Shown here piece by piece: positions 44,976-54,275 of a DNA stretch of 64,000 nucleotides. The notes under the pieces are model-generated. The model was not told where the DNA came from. It saw only the letters and a list, made by a program, of their open reading frames with translations, and did no database searches. The stretch is from Lelliottia wanjuensis (lineage in GTDB: Bacteria; Pseudomonadota; Gammaproteobacteria; Enterobacterales; Enterobacteriaceae), in the NCBI RefSeq assembly GCF_030238365.1, contig NZ_JASSOT010000064.1, positions 287,357 through 351,356 on the forward strand, given 5' to 3'. Each line of letters begins with the position of its first letter. Position 1 is the stretch's first letter. Position numbers and translations under genes: made by a program.

Positions 44976-45446
44976 TCAGGGAAGCAGATTCCCGATCATT
45001 TCAAAGAACACATCTTCGTTAAAGGTTTTGCGAGGCGACGCGACGCCGCCATAAACGCTGTATGACCAGTTGACGTCATCGCTGGAGCGCATAAACAGGC
45101 GGTACAGCGAAGTGCTCTTGCCGTCGCCGTACAGCGTCACGTCGACGCCGCCCGTCACGCCCTGCCCGTATAAAAATTCCGGCGTGAACTTTATCTTCCG
45201 ATTTTCGTAGCCCAACGCCAGGCCGGGAACAGTGAACGAACTTCCCCCGGCAAAAAGGTCAAGTACGGAAACGGACTCACTCTCAATCTGAATGCCCGTT
45301 CCCGCCAACCAGTCGTCCATCGCGCCCTGAAGAAGCGTCATTCGTGTGCAGAACTCGGCAATATCCGCCTCACTTTTGCTGCTAAACGGGCGGGGATGAG
45401 GCTGTTGATCCTGAAGTTTTTTTAGAAAGCGTGCTTTTGCTGACAT
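44976..45446 (-). CDS. T6SS-associated protein of unknown function
   Basis: Protein of 156 residues with no signal peptide. It begins 8 bp after tssE and lies before vasL, so it is co-transcribed with the T6SS baseplate genes. The body is beta-rich (GIQIESESVSVLDLFAGGSSFTVPGLALGYENRKIKFTPE), with a C-terminal helix (EDVFFEMIGNLL). Similar short genes occur at this position in other enterobacterial T6SS clusters; the function is not known to me. Confidence 0.65.
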   Translation of the reverse strand: MSAKARFLKKLQDQQPHPRPFSSKSEADIAEFCTRMTLLQGAMDDWLAGTGIQIESESVSVLDLFAGGSSFTVPGLALGYENRKIKFTPEFLYGQGVTGGVDVTLYGDGKSTSLYRLFMRSSDDVNWSYSVYGGVASPRKTFNEDVFFEMIGNLLP

Positions 45447-45454
45447 GTGCGGCC

Positions 45455-45898
45455 TTACATCCGGGATTTGTTATCAAGGTAGTGTTGTTGTTTGAGGTGG
45501 CGGATCAGCACCCGCCCTTCGGGCATAAAATCGGTTCCATAGCGCACCAGCCCGATGCCTTTCAGCTCCGCATCAATGGCATAGCGCAGCTCGCCGGGGA
45601 CTTCCTGATCCTGTAGCACCACGTTGATGCTTTTCAGGCGCGGCTCGTACTTGAGCAATACCTCTGAAAACGTGGTCATCAGCTGATGCGCGGTGCCGGG
45701 CATGCCCTGCAGGATTTTGGTCATGTCCGGCAGACCGTAGTCGGGCAGATGCGCCAGCGTGCCCGCGCGGCAGTTGAGGAGCCGTTGCATGTTATCGAGT
45801 ACGGACAGGATCACCTGGTTGGGCTCGTTGACCTGATGAAGGTCGAGACCGCCGGTGAAGTTGCCGTAGAGGGTTTCGTAGAGGGAGGGGCGCGGCAT
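45455..45898 (-). CDS. tssE: TssE, T6SS baseplate protein (gp25-like)
   Basis: Protein of 147 residues with the gp25-like baseplate fold. Features: VILSVLDNMQRLLNCRAGTLAHLPDYGLPDM in the N-terminal half and IRHLKQQHYLDNK at the end. TssE is part of the TssEFG wedge around which the sheath starts. It lies 1 bp after the tssJ stop. Confidence 0.94.
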   Translation of the reverse strand: MPRPSLYETLYGNFTGGLDLHQVNEPNQVILSVLDNMQRLLNCRAGTLAHLPDYGLPDMTKILQGMPGTAHQLMTTFSEVLLKYEPRLKSINVVLQDQEVPGELRYAIDAELKGIGLVRYGTDFMPEGRVLIRHLKQQHYLDNKSRM

Positions 45899-45899
45899 T

Positions 45900-46442
45900 T
45901 TACTTATCCTTGACCGCGACCAGCGTCAGCTGGTTGTTGCCCGCCTCGATCACCCGAGCTTTATCCGGATCGAGGTCGTCACGGGAAAGCACCACCCGCC
46001 AGGTATCTTTCGCCAGATCCGGTGAGATGAACATCCCGGCAATAGCCACATATTGCGCGCTTTCATCCATCGGCATATCCACCGTTACTGCGCCGCCAGG
46101 CTGCAGGCGAACATCCTTTTCTGCCACCAGGTCGGCCTTAATCGCCTGACTGTCGGTGGCAAACAGCGACGGGTAGTCCGTGCTGTCGAAGGTTTTCCGG
46201 TCTTTCAGCTGATAGATACGCACTATCGTCGACAGGGCGACGCCACCCGCGTTGCTGTTCACCGCCTCACGGGCGCGGATATCGAGATGCAGGGTTTTCA
46301 CCTGCTTATAAAAAATCGACTTTGTCATCGACACGGTGCCGTCCGTGACCTTCTGGGTCAGGCCACAGCCTGCCAGCATCATCGCGACGCCCGACGCCAG
46401 TACGAGCATCGCGGTTTTACCAGTGGTAATTGCCATCTTCAT
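45900..46442 (-). CDS. tssJ: TssJ, T6SS outer-membrane lipoprotein
   Basis: Lipoprotein of 180 residues. The ATG at 46442 is chosen because AGGGAG precedes it and it yields a lipoprotein signal (MLVLASGVAMMLAGC, lipidated Cys26). The mature part has the transthyretin-like TssJ pattern (VRIYQLKDRKTFDSTDYPSLF; GAVTVDMPMDESAQYVAIAGMF). It binds the periplasmic end of TssM to form the TssJLM membrane complex. The start lies inside the end of tssG (26-bp overlap). Confidence 0.93.
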   Translation of the reverse strand: MKMAITTGKTAMLVLASGVAMMLAGCGLTQKVTDGTVSMTKSIFYKQVKTLHLDIRAREAVNSNAGGVALSTIVRIYQLKDRKTFDSTDYPSLFATDSQAIKADLVAEKDVRLQPGGAVTVDMPMDESAQYVAIAGMFISPDLAKDTWRVVLSRDDLDPDKARVIEAGNNQLTLVAVKDK

Positions 46443-47520
46443 CGGTCTCCCTGCGGTGATGGTTCTCCTGAACGCGCTCATAGCGGCCAAGATTGATGGT
46501 GATTGTTTTAGGGTGTGTCGTGGTGTTCGACGAATTGAGCGGCCGCAATATCGCCGTGCGCCCGAGCTGGACATCACCGGCGCGCGGCTGGCTTTGCATC
46601 GTCGCATCAGGCAGTAGACGGCGGTCAACCTGCAGCTGCAGCCTGACATCCAGACGCGAGCCCAGGTACACATGCAGCAGCGCCATCAGGTCGGTATGAA
46701 GGTCACCGCCCGGCAGCCAGCCGTGCACTTCATCCCGGTTCGTCGTCGACAGTTGCATCAGCACCTGGCTGTTCACGTCCGTCGCATAAGCGCCCATCAC
46801 GGGGCGGCCTTTCAACATGGTGGGGTGGCGAACACTCATCGCCAGCGGTTTTTTAAGCGGGATCCGACGTCTGTCGTGATGCCAGATTTTCGCCTGCGTG
46901 TCCGGGGCCAGCAGTCGCACCAGTGACGCCATGCCTTCAGCCGTGCGGCCCGGCAGTAGCATAACCGGCAGCAGCGCCAGGAAACGGGACGCTGGTGTGG
47001 CAATGGTGTCAGTACAACCGTCGATACCCAGCCCCGCCAGGCCCAGCAAATACTGCGAAGTTTTATCTTTCCCGCCTTCAGCAAAGGTCGCCGGGTAAGA
47101 GTATTTCCGCCAGATACGGTAATACTGGGCCACCAGCCGATGGTTGAAGATATCGAGAAAATCCGCCGTGGCTTCATAGCCTTCCCGGCGCTGGGTGATG
47201 TCGTCGATATAGTGCGTCGGCAGGGGCGATTCCACCCCGTAAAGCCCCATAAAGGTAATGCGAACGGTCGGGGGCAGATGCGGATGATCCGCAGCTTCCA
47301 CCGCTTTAATTTCCGAAGCGGGAAAGCCCATCCCAGGGTGTGGACGAAAGCGCACCGGCTCGTGGCGAACCTGCCAGGTGCTGCCGATGACGGGCTTATC
47401 CGGCTGGCTTTGTTCCAGCAACTGGCAGAAGCGATAAAAGTTGGTATAGGGCAACCGGTCGCCCAGTTGTGCCATCAGCCGGGCAGGCGCGGACTGTGAT
47501 TCTCTTTCCACCGGATGCAT
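46417..47520 (-). CDS. tssG: TssG, T6SS baseplate protein (ImpH/VasB family)
   Basis: Protein of 367 residues with the family motifs NFYRFCQLLEQ, RFRPHPGMGFPASEI, MGLYGVESPLPTHYID and LLPGRTAEGMASLV. TssG forms the baseplate wedge with TssE, TssF and TssK. The ATG lies within the end of tssF (46-bp overlap), indicating coupled translation. Confidence 0.95.
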   Translation of the reverse strand: MHPVERESQSAPARLMAQLGDRLPYTNFYRFCQLLEQSQPDKPVIGSTWQVRHEPVRFRPHPGMGFPASEIKAVEAADHPHLPPTVRITFMGLYGVESPLPTHYIDDITQRREGYEATADFLDIFNHRLVAQYYRIWRKYSYPATFAEGGKDKTSQYLLGLAGLGIDGCTDTIATPASRFLALLPVMLLPGRTAEGMASLVRLLAPDTQAKIWHHDRRRIPLKKPLAMSVRHPTMLKGRPVMGAYATDVNSQVLMQLSTTNRDEVHGWLPGGDLHTDLMALLHVYLGSRLDVRLQLQVDRRLLPDATMQSQPRAGDVQLGRTAILRPLNSSNTTTHPKTITINLGRYERVQENHHRRETDEDGNYHW

Positions 47521-49238
47521 TTTCCTTCAGGCTGAACGATAAGGGTGAGCTGATTAAACTGGTTCATGTCGGCGTAGAGGGCAAAGAACCGGTTGAGTAG
47601 TTCACCGAACAGATGCACGTCCCCGTCACCCGTAAAACCGCTGCTGTCGAGGGTCACTTCGACATCCAGGCCGCGCAGCAAAAAGCCATCTTCGAAACGC
47701 TGAATACGGTGGTGCTCAACCCGCTGAATGGCATCGAGGCGGCGGTTGTTCAGCTCGTCCTCCTGCCAGTTGTACAGCGCCAACGTGCCGCGCAGCACTT
47801 CCGCGCTGCTCATCATGTTCAGAAAACCGGAGCCGAGATGGCTCAACACGCGCCAGTGAAAACGATCTTCGGCGGGCGGATAGACCGGCAGCGTCGGTTT
47901 GCAGAGGCTTTTAACGGTCATTTTCGTCTGCACCACCTGCTCGCAGCGATCCAGCAACGTGCTCTGGAGCGCCCGACGCGGCAGCTGGCCGTTAGTCCCG
48001 GTGATTTGCAGCGACACGGTTTCGCGGGCAAAGCTGCGGTCATCTTCCCACTGCATCCCGCCGAGGATCAGCCAGGTGTCGTGCAGCCCGGTGACGCCGC
48101 GCTTCACCCGCGTGTGGTAGTAACGGGGTGGAGCCTGTCGGCGCATCATCCCGCCTTTATGGCGGAAACTGCTGAACGGCACATATTCGGCATCACTGGT
48201 GCGGCTGGAACCGGTCACAGAGTCCACCGAGTAAATCTCCGTATGCCCGTCCTGCAGACGCTTTGGACGCAGAAGATATTCACTTTCCAGCCCGGAAATC
48301 GTCAGCGGGTCAGCTTCCAGGGTGAACAGGTTGATCACGGGGACGCAGTGCAGCCGCATGACGTCATCGGTGACGGGCAGATCCGACGGCCACTGCTGAT
48401 TAAACACCACTTCAAGATCGAAATAGTCCGTCCCGGCAGGCGGGGTAATGCCCTCCAGGCCATGAAGGTGGACGAACATGAATTTCTCACGGAAGGTGAA
48501 ATACTCCAGCAGCAGCTGATAGCCACTGAACCCGGTGTCACCTTTTGGCCAGAGTCCATCGTCCTCATCAAAACCACCGGGAGTGAACCTCCCCTCCAGC
48601 TTAATGCGATCGGTCTGGCCGGGCAGACGCATATACAGCGCAGCCTGACGACGAGTGAGCATCAGATGCAGCTGGCTGCTGATCGGCGCTTCCGCACCGA
48701 GATAAAAACTCAACCGACTGAGCTCCGCCTGCGACCAGTCCGCCTGGCCGCTACAGGCCAGTCGCAGGCGCAACATTGAACGCCCGTCCGGCTCAGTAGA
48801 CATGGTCACTCCCGATACACTCAGTGGATTGAGCATCATCTCGCGAGTGGTGCGATAGCGGCAGACGGTATTCTTTGGCCCTACTGGGCGCGAGTAAACC
48901 TCAACGCCTGCGTGCACAATTTCGGCCATTTTCATGGCATGCAGATCCGGCGTGAACGCCACAATCGACAGGGACGGAATGGTGCGCAGATAGTGCGGCC
49001 AGAGCATGCTGACCAGCCCTTCGGTCAGCTCCGGAAGATCGTCATCAATCTTCTCGCGCAGCCGCCCCATTGAGAAGGCAAAGCCTTCAAACAGGCGCTC
49101 AACGTATGGGTCGGGGGTACCAGCTTTGTCCAGATCGAGCATTGCGGCGCGATCCGGGTGAGTTTGAGCGAACTCTTTCGCCGCTTCGCGGAGATAGCGC
49201 ATTTCCGCGTCGTAATAGCGCAGGGTTAAATCTTTCAT
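47475..49238 (-). CDS. tssF: TssF, T6SS baseplate protein (ImpG/VasA family)
   Basis: Protein of 587 residues beginning MKDLTLRYYDAEMRYLREAAKEFA, the standard TssF start. The upstream frame is open for 18 codons but lacks a ribosome site, while GGGA precedes this ATG. Further family features are GRLREKIDDDLPELTEGLVSMLWPHYLRTIPS and GVEVYSRPVGPKN. It sits 19 bp after tssA. Confidence 0.95.
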   Translation of the reverse strand: MKDLTLRYYDAEMRYLREAAKEFAQTHPDRAAMLDLDKAGTPDPYVERLFEGFAFSMGRLREKIDDDLPELTEGLVSMLWPHYLRTIPSLSIVAFTPDLHAMKMAEIVHAGVEVYSRPVGPKNTVCRYRTTREMMLNPLSVSGVTMSTEPDGRSMLRLRLACSGQADWSQAELSRLSFYLGAEAPISSQLHLMLTRRQAALYMRLPGQTDRIKLEGRFTPGGFDEDDGLWPKGDTGFSGYQLLLEYFTFREKFMFVHLHGLEGITPPAGTDYFDLEVVFNQQWPSDLPVTDDVMRLHCVPVINLFTLEADPLTISGLESEYLLRPKRLQDGHTEIYSVDSVTGSSRTSDAEYVPFSSFRHKGGMMRRQAPPRYYHTRVKRGVTGLHDTWLILGGMQWEDDRSFARETVSLQITGTNGQLPRRALQSTLLDRCEQVVQTKMTVKSLCKPTLPVYPPAEDRFHWRVLSHLGSGFLNMMSSAEVLRGTLALYNWQEDELNNRRLDAIQRVEHHRIQRFEDGFLLRGLDVEVTLDSSGFTGDGDVHLFGELLNRFFALYADMNQFNQLTLIVQPEGKCIRWKENHSPRLPG

Positions 49239-49257
49239 TATTTTTTTTCCCGTCAAA

Positions 49258-50835
49258 TCAACTGCACAGCACCGCAGCTCGCGCCGGATCAAGCTGAATC
49301 AGCCCCGCCAGCAGTTGCTCCATCACCGGGCCAAGGCGCGCTTTATCCGCTTCACTGCGCCCCGCTTTCAGGCGCAAGAGTTTGAGATGCCGCGCCCGGA
49401 CTTCAAACAACAATCCCGGTTCCCACTGGGCTAACGTGATGTCACCAGCCTGCGCACCTAGTTCGCTGAGCAAATGCGTCGCCAGTTCGTTTTTGCCATA
49501 TTGTTCGGCAACCCGCGCCATCAGCAGACGCAGCAGCCATTTCTGCCGCACCGTCGTGATGCCGGGGCGATTCTGTAGCCAGGTCAGGGCCGCTTCGGGG
49601 CCGTCGCTGTCTGCCACGGCTACGGCTTCAGGCTCGAGCGCCAGAATGTCATCTTCAATCGCCCCTGCCGAGATCTCTTCCCCCCAGCCGCCGACCGTAT
49701 CCATTACGCTCTGCTGGATCCAGTTGGTCGTCACTTCATCGGCGAACGGCGTGCCGTCGCTGAATGCGAGGCTTTCCAGCCCGGTCAGGCGGGAGAGTAA
49801 CCCTTTCAGGTCGGCGGTGATGATATCGGCGAGCCTGTCTTTGCCCAGTTTCAGCAGCGCCTGGTGGACATACCACTGCAAATCCAGCCACAGATGGTTG
49901 GCTCCGCGGGAGAACAGGCTGTCGGCCTGCTCCAGCATTTCGCTCCAGCTTTGTTGCAGATAAAGCCGTTTAAGGAGCGCACGCTGATCGGGTTTTGGCG
50001 CTTCGATGCGAGTCCGGCCATCGCCCGTCAAGGCGGGCAGTTGTTGCAGGGTGTCGTGACGCACGCTTTTCATCAGATGGTGGGCTGACAGCCAGCCGTC
50101 TGGCTGCTCGCGCAGGTACTCTGTCAACGTGCGCGCCTGGGCCAGTAAATCCTGACCGGAGGTCACGCGGCTCATTTCAGGGGCATCGCTTCTTGCGACA
50201 GGCGCGTTGTCGCTGACGTTCTGCGGCACCACCGCATCCACGCCGCCCGCTTTTTGCAGCCGCGATTCCAGAGCGCTGTAAAGCGCACCGAGTTCCGGTC
50301 GCATTTCATCCGGCTCCGGCTCGATAATCTGGGCGATTTGTAACAGCGCCCCGACTGTACGCAGCGCCTCTTCCCGGACCACTTCCGGGTACAGAGAGAG
50401 GCTGTCGATCATGCGCGAACTCGCCAGCCACTCCAGCGCGGCTTTGCGACTGCGTTCGCGCTGCGGGTGAAGCTGTGAGCCAAAACGTTCCAGCAAACCG
50501 GCCAGCAGTTCCAGACCATCGGCCAGGCCACGTTCGCCCTCCCGGTGCAGTTTCGCCCAGCAGTAATAGGTCGCCACGCGGATATCTTTCGCGCTGGTGG
50601 TCAGCAGTTTCTCAGCCAGCTGGCAGACCAGCTCCGTATCCGCCCCGGACAACTTATTGACCTCTTCTCGCATTTGCTGGAAGTCATCGTCATACCCCGG
50701 ATCGGTTCCCGTCGGGGCAATGTCGCTAATCGGAAGTAACCAGCTTTCCCAGAGCACGATACGCTCGCGGGCCTGCTGCTGTAACGTCTCCGGCTCAGTC
50801 TGACAAGCCGTGAGTAACATATTTAGTGATGACAT
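49258..50835 (-). CDS. tssA: TssA, T6SS cap/priming protein (ImpA family)
   Basis: Protein of 525 residues with an ImpA N-terminal domain (ISDIAPTGTDPGYDDDFQQMREEVNKL; DIRVATYYCWAKLHREG; SRKAALEWL) and a long helical C-terminal region. TssA recruits the baseplate and primes the sheath and tube. The start overlaps the tssM stop by one base (TGATG). Confidence 0.93.
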   Translation of the reverse strand: MSSLNMLLTACQTEPETLQQQARERIVLWESWLLPISDIAPTGTDPGYDDDFQQMREEVNKLSGADTELVCQLAEKLLTTSAKDIRVATYYCWAKLHREGERGLADGLELLAGLLERFGSQLHPQRERSRKAALEWLASSRMIDSLSLYPEVVREEALRTVGALLQIAQIIEPEPDEMRPELGALYSALESRLQKAGGVDAVVPQNVSDNAPVARSDAPEMSRVTSGQDLLAQARTLTEYLREQPDGWLSAHHLMKSVRHDTLQQLPALTGDGRTRIEAPKPDQRALLKRLYLQQSWSEMLEQADSLFSRGANHLWLDLQWYVHQALLKLGKDRLADIITADLKGLLSRLTGLESLAFSDGTPFADEVTTNWIQQSVMDTVGGWGEEISAGAIEDDILALEPEAVAVADSDGPEAALTWLQNRPGITTVRQKWLLRLLMARVAEQYGKNELATHLLSELGAQAGDITLAQWEPGLLFEVRARHLKLLRLKAGRSEADKARLGPVMEQLLAGLIQLDPARAAVLCS

Positions 50836-53800
50836 CAGTAATCCTCCCCGGCGTCAGCCTCAGGAGTGCCTGTCAGCGACGCCTGAACCTGCGTGGCGTC
50901 CACGCTGAAAATAGCCGTCGGGAGACGGAAGTGACGTAATTTAAGCAATGCCAGGGGGCCTTCTCCTGCCTCGGTGCGTAGAGTGTAATTGAGTGAGCGT
51001 CCGTCCTGCGCTTTCCAGCTCAGGCTGTAGCTGCTGCCGACGCCCGGATAAGCGCTGATCGCGGCAGTATCCAGCAGGCGTATGAATCCCCAGGAGCCAG
51101 GTACATCGGCGTACTGGCGCGTGCCCGCCTGAGTGCTGATCCAGCTCAGGGATGCTCCCGGCGCTTCGGTGTCCGCAGGCCAGGTGATGCGCTTCCACTG
51201 CGGCATCTGGTTGACATACTTCAGCTTCTGGCTGTCGATGATCATGTCGGTCTGCATCACCCCTTCGGCAGTACCAGGGCGTAATTCGAAGCTCATCCCC
51301 GCATTGCCCTGAGTGAAAGCGACATCGGAGATATGACTCAGAGTGTTCATCGCAGCGAGGAATTCCGGGTTAAAGGTCAAGCCCTGGGCGTTAATGGTAT
51401 CCGGCACCCAATGGCTGCCCTCACGATGCAGTACGCCATTCAGACGGGTTTGCAGGAACTGGGCGATGCGCCCGGAATCGGCGTTGAGGTATTTTGCGAG
51501 TAACGGCAAAGAGACATCGCTGTTGGCATCGTTAAACGGATAACGCCCGCCAAAGGCGCTGTTCCACTCGCTGACCACCGCCTGCTGCCACTGCGCATTC
51601 AGGCTATCCGCCGCCGGGGCGAGTACTTGCTGCCAGGCCTGCTCCATCGGGTTCACAAACACCGTGCGGCCAAAACCGCTCCACTCCTGGCCCAGTCCGG
51701 CGGCAATCAGGCTGCCGTAGTCGCGGGTTTCGGTCAGGTCCACGGCTTTGCCCTGGAACACGGTCTGCGCCAGCGTCTGGGTCATCGCCTGCGGATCGGC
51801 AGCGTTGGTCACCTGCTGCAGACGCAGGCGCACCTGAGTGACACGGGTCAGATAGGACTGCAGACTTTGGGCCTGCGAGCCGGTGCGAGTTTTGTCCATC
51901 AGCGCCAGCAGCGGACCAAAGGTCGCATCCAGCGGCCCCTGCTCGCTGGCGCTCTGATCGATGGCGTCTTTGTCATCCTTGCCGAGCAGATTTTTCGCCG
52001 ATTTCACCAGTGAATCGGAAATGGCTTCCCCGGTCTGCCCGGTGCGCCCCTGTGTATTCAGCGTATTCATCAGCGCCACCAGCGGTGACTGGCGCACATC
52101 CGCCATCAGGGTCAACTGGTCGATAGAATCCGACAACGTCTCAGCCCGGTTCCAGCGCAGACTGTTAAGAAACCCGAGCCATGCCCCGCCGAAATCGGCA
52201 AAGTAACGCTCGGTCAGCCGGTTTTTGAGTTGTTCCGGTGAGCCTTCCTGCACAGCTTTTTGCTTGCTGTCGGTCAGGACCCAGTCCATCTCGTCGCGGC
52301 GCTCTTTCACCACTTTCTCAATCGCGGGCTGAACGGCCTGTTCCCAGGCCTGACGGGTGAACATCCCCGGCACGATCTCGTCGGTACTGAACAGACGCGC
52401 CGCATCGGTCTCCCCAGTCATGTCCTCAAGGCGCATGTCCACGTAAAGATGCGCCACCTGAGAGAGCATTTTCTGGTACAGCGTCGATTCACTGTTACGC
52501 ATCCCCATCAGGCGCACCAGCAGGGAGCGGGACTGAGAGACCATGCTTTCATCGGCGCGTAAACGCCACTGCGGATGGGCGATCAGTTGTGCGCCATAGA
52601 ATGTCAGCAGCGACGGAGCCACACCCTGCCAGATACTGGTTGTGACACCAGCACGCTGCGGCCACGCCTGCAACAGCGACGCGCTGAACCAGGCCGCGTC
52701 CATGTGCTCCGGGCGAGCCAGCATCAGGTAGAGCTTAAGCTGGTCGTAGGTGGCTTTCGCCATCTGCTCACGCAGTGGGCTGTCCGGTGGCAGGGCATTA
52801 AAGGCGTTGAGTTGCTTTTGCAGATGAGCGGCGGCGGCATCGCGTAGCAAGGGTTGCGCCGAGTCACGGTAGCGCGGCCAGAGTGCACTGAGCAGAGCAT
52901 CGTTCTGGCTGAGGCCTGCCCGGTCATACCACGGCACACCATGTTCAGAACGGTATTGCAGACGACCGAGGGTTTTCTGCAGCGCGGCCAGGGCGTGCAG
53001 ACGATCGGCCAGGGGTTGCTTCTGATGAGCAGAAAGCGCGGCCTGATCCTGAGCGTCCTGAATCAGATTGTGGTTGCTGATAAAGGAGAACACCATCCAG
53101 GTGCCCCACAGCACCATCAGCGCGGCCGCGCCAGACAACATTACTTTGCGCCACGGGATGCCTGGTTTACGCGGGCGAAGCGCAGCAGGCAGTGAACGCA
53201 CCGAATCCGGCACCACGTCCCAGCGATTATCCATTCCCCAGTGATGCGACACGCTGCGTTCTGCATCCTCAGAAACCTGGCTGAACACCACGCCCGCCAG
53301 CGGCAATGGACGGTAAGGGTTGAGCATCACCGATAGCGGATCGGCCAGGGTTTGCGGTTCCCGAATGAGCTGGTCGGCCAGCATCAGCAGGAAGTTGTGC
53401 TGCGTGGAGTGACAGGTTTGCTGAATACCCTGTGCAATCAGTTCCTGCGGTAGAGCCTGAAGCTGTTGCATTAATCCGACAGCCCGACACCCGGCTGGGA
53501 GCAAACACCCGGTCGCCTGGGTGATGCGCCCTTCCGGTTTCCCGGCGCGCGGATGTAATGACCAGATGTAGAGGGGCAGCTGCCAGCCGAGCGCTTCGTA
53601 ACGGGCGCTGATGGAGTGCGCCAGCGCATCCATGGTGCTGTCGGAAGGGACTGGAAGCGGTCGTTCCAGCCCTGGCGCTGACAGCTGGTCAAACGCTGAG
53701 GTCACCCACACCAGTCCGTCAGCGGGTCGGCGGCGCAGTTTACGCAGGGCGGTCAGCCAGGCGTTATCTGCGGGTGTGTTGAGATCACCGCCCCACAGCA

Positions 53801-54275
53801 GCAGAGTGCCGCGATCTTCCTGCCAGAGCTGGCCGGTGAGGCCGGGGGTTAGCTGTTCCACTTCCGCGGCGGTGCCGTTGATGAGCAGGATGCGGACTTT
53901 GCGGAACCAAAATAGACCATAACTACTGTGCATGGACTGTTTAAGTTCACTAATTTTCTCTTTATGAATACTCTTTTGCTTAGAAGACGCTTCTTTGTCT
54001 GACTGAGTATCTTCAGCGGCACCTAACTGACGAAAGAAACGTATCCTTGAAGCTATAGCAATCAAAGAGCGTCTGCTTATAAATATGAGGGATAAAATAA
54101 AGGGGATGAAAAGGATAGTACAGAGGACGCGAAATTTCTCTGATGGCTCAACCCATCCCAGCGGCTCCCCCCAAAGATAGTAAATTAATAATAATATTGC
54201 TGTAACAAAGATGATAAATAATACGCCTGAAAATCTAATTAAAAATTCTCTCATGCTATATTTCGCCTGATTCAT
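50835..54275 (-). CDS. tssM: TssM, T6SS inner-membrane complex protein (IcmF family)
   Basis: Protein of 1146 residues. Two hydrophobic segments near the N-terminus (GVLFIIFVTAILLLIYYLW; VLCTILFIPFILSLIFI), a cytoplasmic domain, a third helix at about 373-392 (VMLSGAAALMVLWGTWMVF), then a large periplasmic domain that binds TssJ. Where many homologues have a GxxGxGK(T/S) P-loop, this one reads LLINGTAAEVEQLTPGL, so no Walker A is present. The first 120 residues are coded in AT-rich DNA unlike the rest of the gene. The start overlaps the upstream membrane-protein gene by 20 bp. Confidence 0.93.
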   Translation of the reverse strand: MNQAKYSMREFLIRFSGVLFIIFVTAILLLIYYLWGEPLGWVEPSEKFRVLCTILFIPFILSLIFISRRSLIAIASRIRFFRQLGAAEDTQSDKEASSKQKSIHKEKISELKQSMHSSYGLFWFRKVRILLINGTAAEVEQLTPGLTGQLWQEDRGTLLLWGGDLNTPADNAWLTALRKLRRRPADGLVWVTSAFDQLSAPGLERPLPVPSDSTMDALAHSISARYEALGWQLPLYIWSLHPRAGKPEGRITQATGCLLPAGCRAVGLMQQLQALPQELIAQGIQQTCHSTQHNFLLMLADQLIREPQTLADPLSVMLNPYRPLPLAGVVFSQVSEDAERSVSHHWGMDNRWDVVPDSVRSLPAALRPRKPGIPWRKVMLSGAAALMVLWGTWMVFSFISNHNLIQDAQDQAALSAHQKQPLADRLHALAALQKTLGRLQYRSEHGVPWYDRAGLSQNDALLSALWPRYRDSAQPLLRDAAAAHLQKQLNAFNALPPDSPLREQMAKATYDQLKLYLMLARPEHMDAAWFSASLLQAWPQRAGVTTSIWQGVAPSLLTFYGAQLIAHPQWRLRADESMVSQSRSLLVRLMGMRNSESTLYQKMLSQVAHLYVDMRLEDMTGETDAARLFSTDEIVPGMFTRQAWEQAVQPAIEKVVKERRDEMDWVLTDSKQKAVQEGSPEQLKNRLTERYFADFGGAWLGFLNSLRWNRAETLSDSIDQLTLMADVRQSPLVALMNTLNTQGRTGQTGEAISDSLVKSAKNLLGKDDKDAIDQSASEQGPLDATFGPLLALMDKTRTGSQAQSLQSYLTRVTQVRLRLQQVTNAADPQAMTQTLAQTVFQGKAVDLTETRDYGSLIAAGLGQEWSGFGRTVFVNPMEQAWQQVLAPAADSLNAQWQQAVVSEWNSAFGGRYPFNDANSDVSLPLLAKYLNADSGRIAQFLQTRLNGVLHREGSHWVPDTINAQGLTFNPEFLAAMNTLSHISDVAFTQGNAGMSFELRPGTAEGVMQTDMIIDSQKLKYVNQMPQWKRITWPADTEAPGASLSWISTQAGTRQYADVPGSWGFIRLLDTAAISAYPGVGSSYSLSWKAQDGRSLNYTLRTEAGEGPLALLKLRHFRLPTAIFSVDATQVQASLTGTPEADAGEDY

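Noticed and set aside
47613..48779. 388-codon frame antisense to tssF
   Set aside because: TssF is certain on the minus strand. The antisense frame has no recognisable features.
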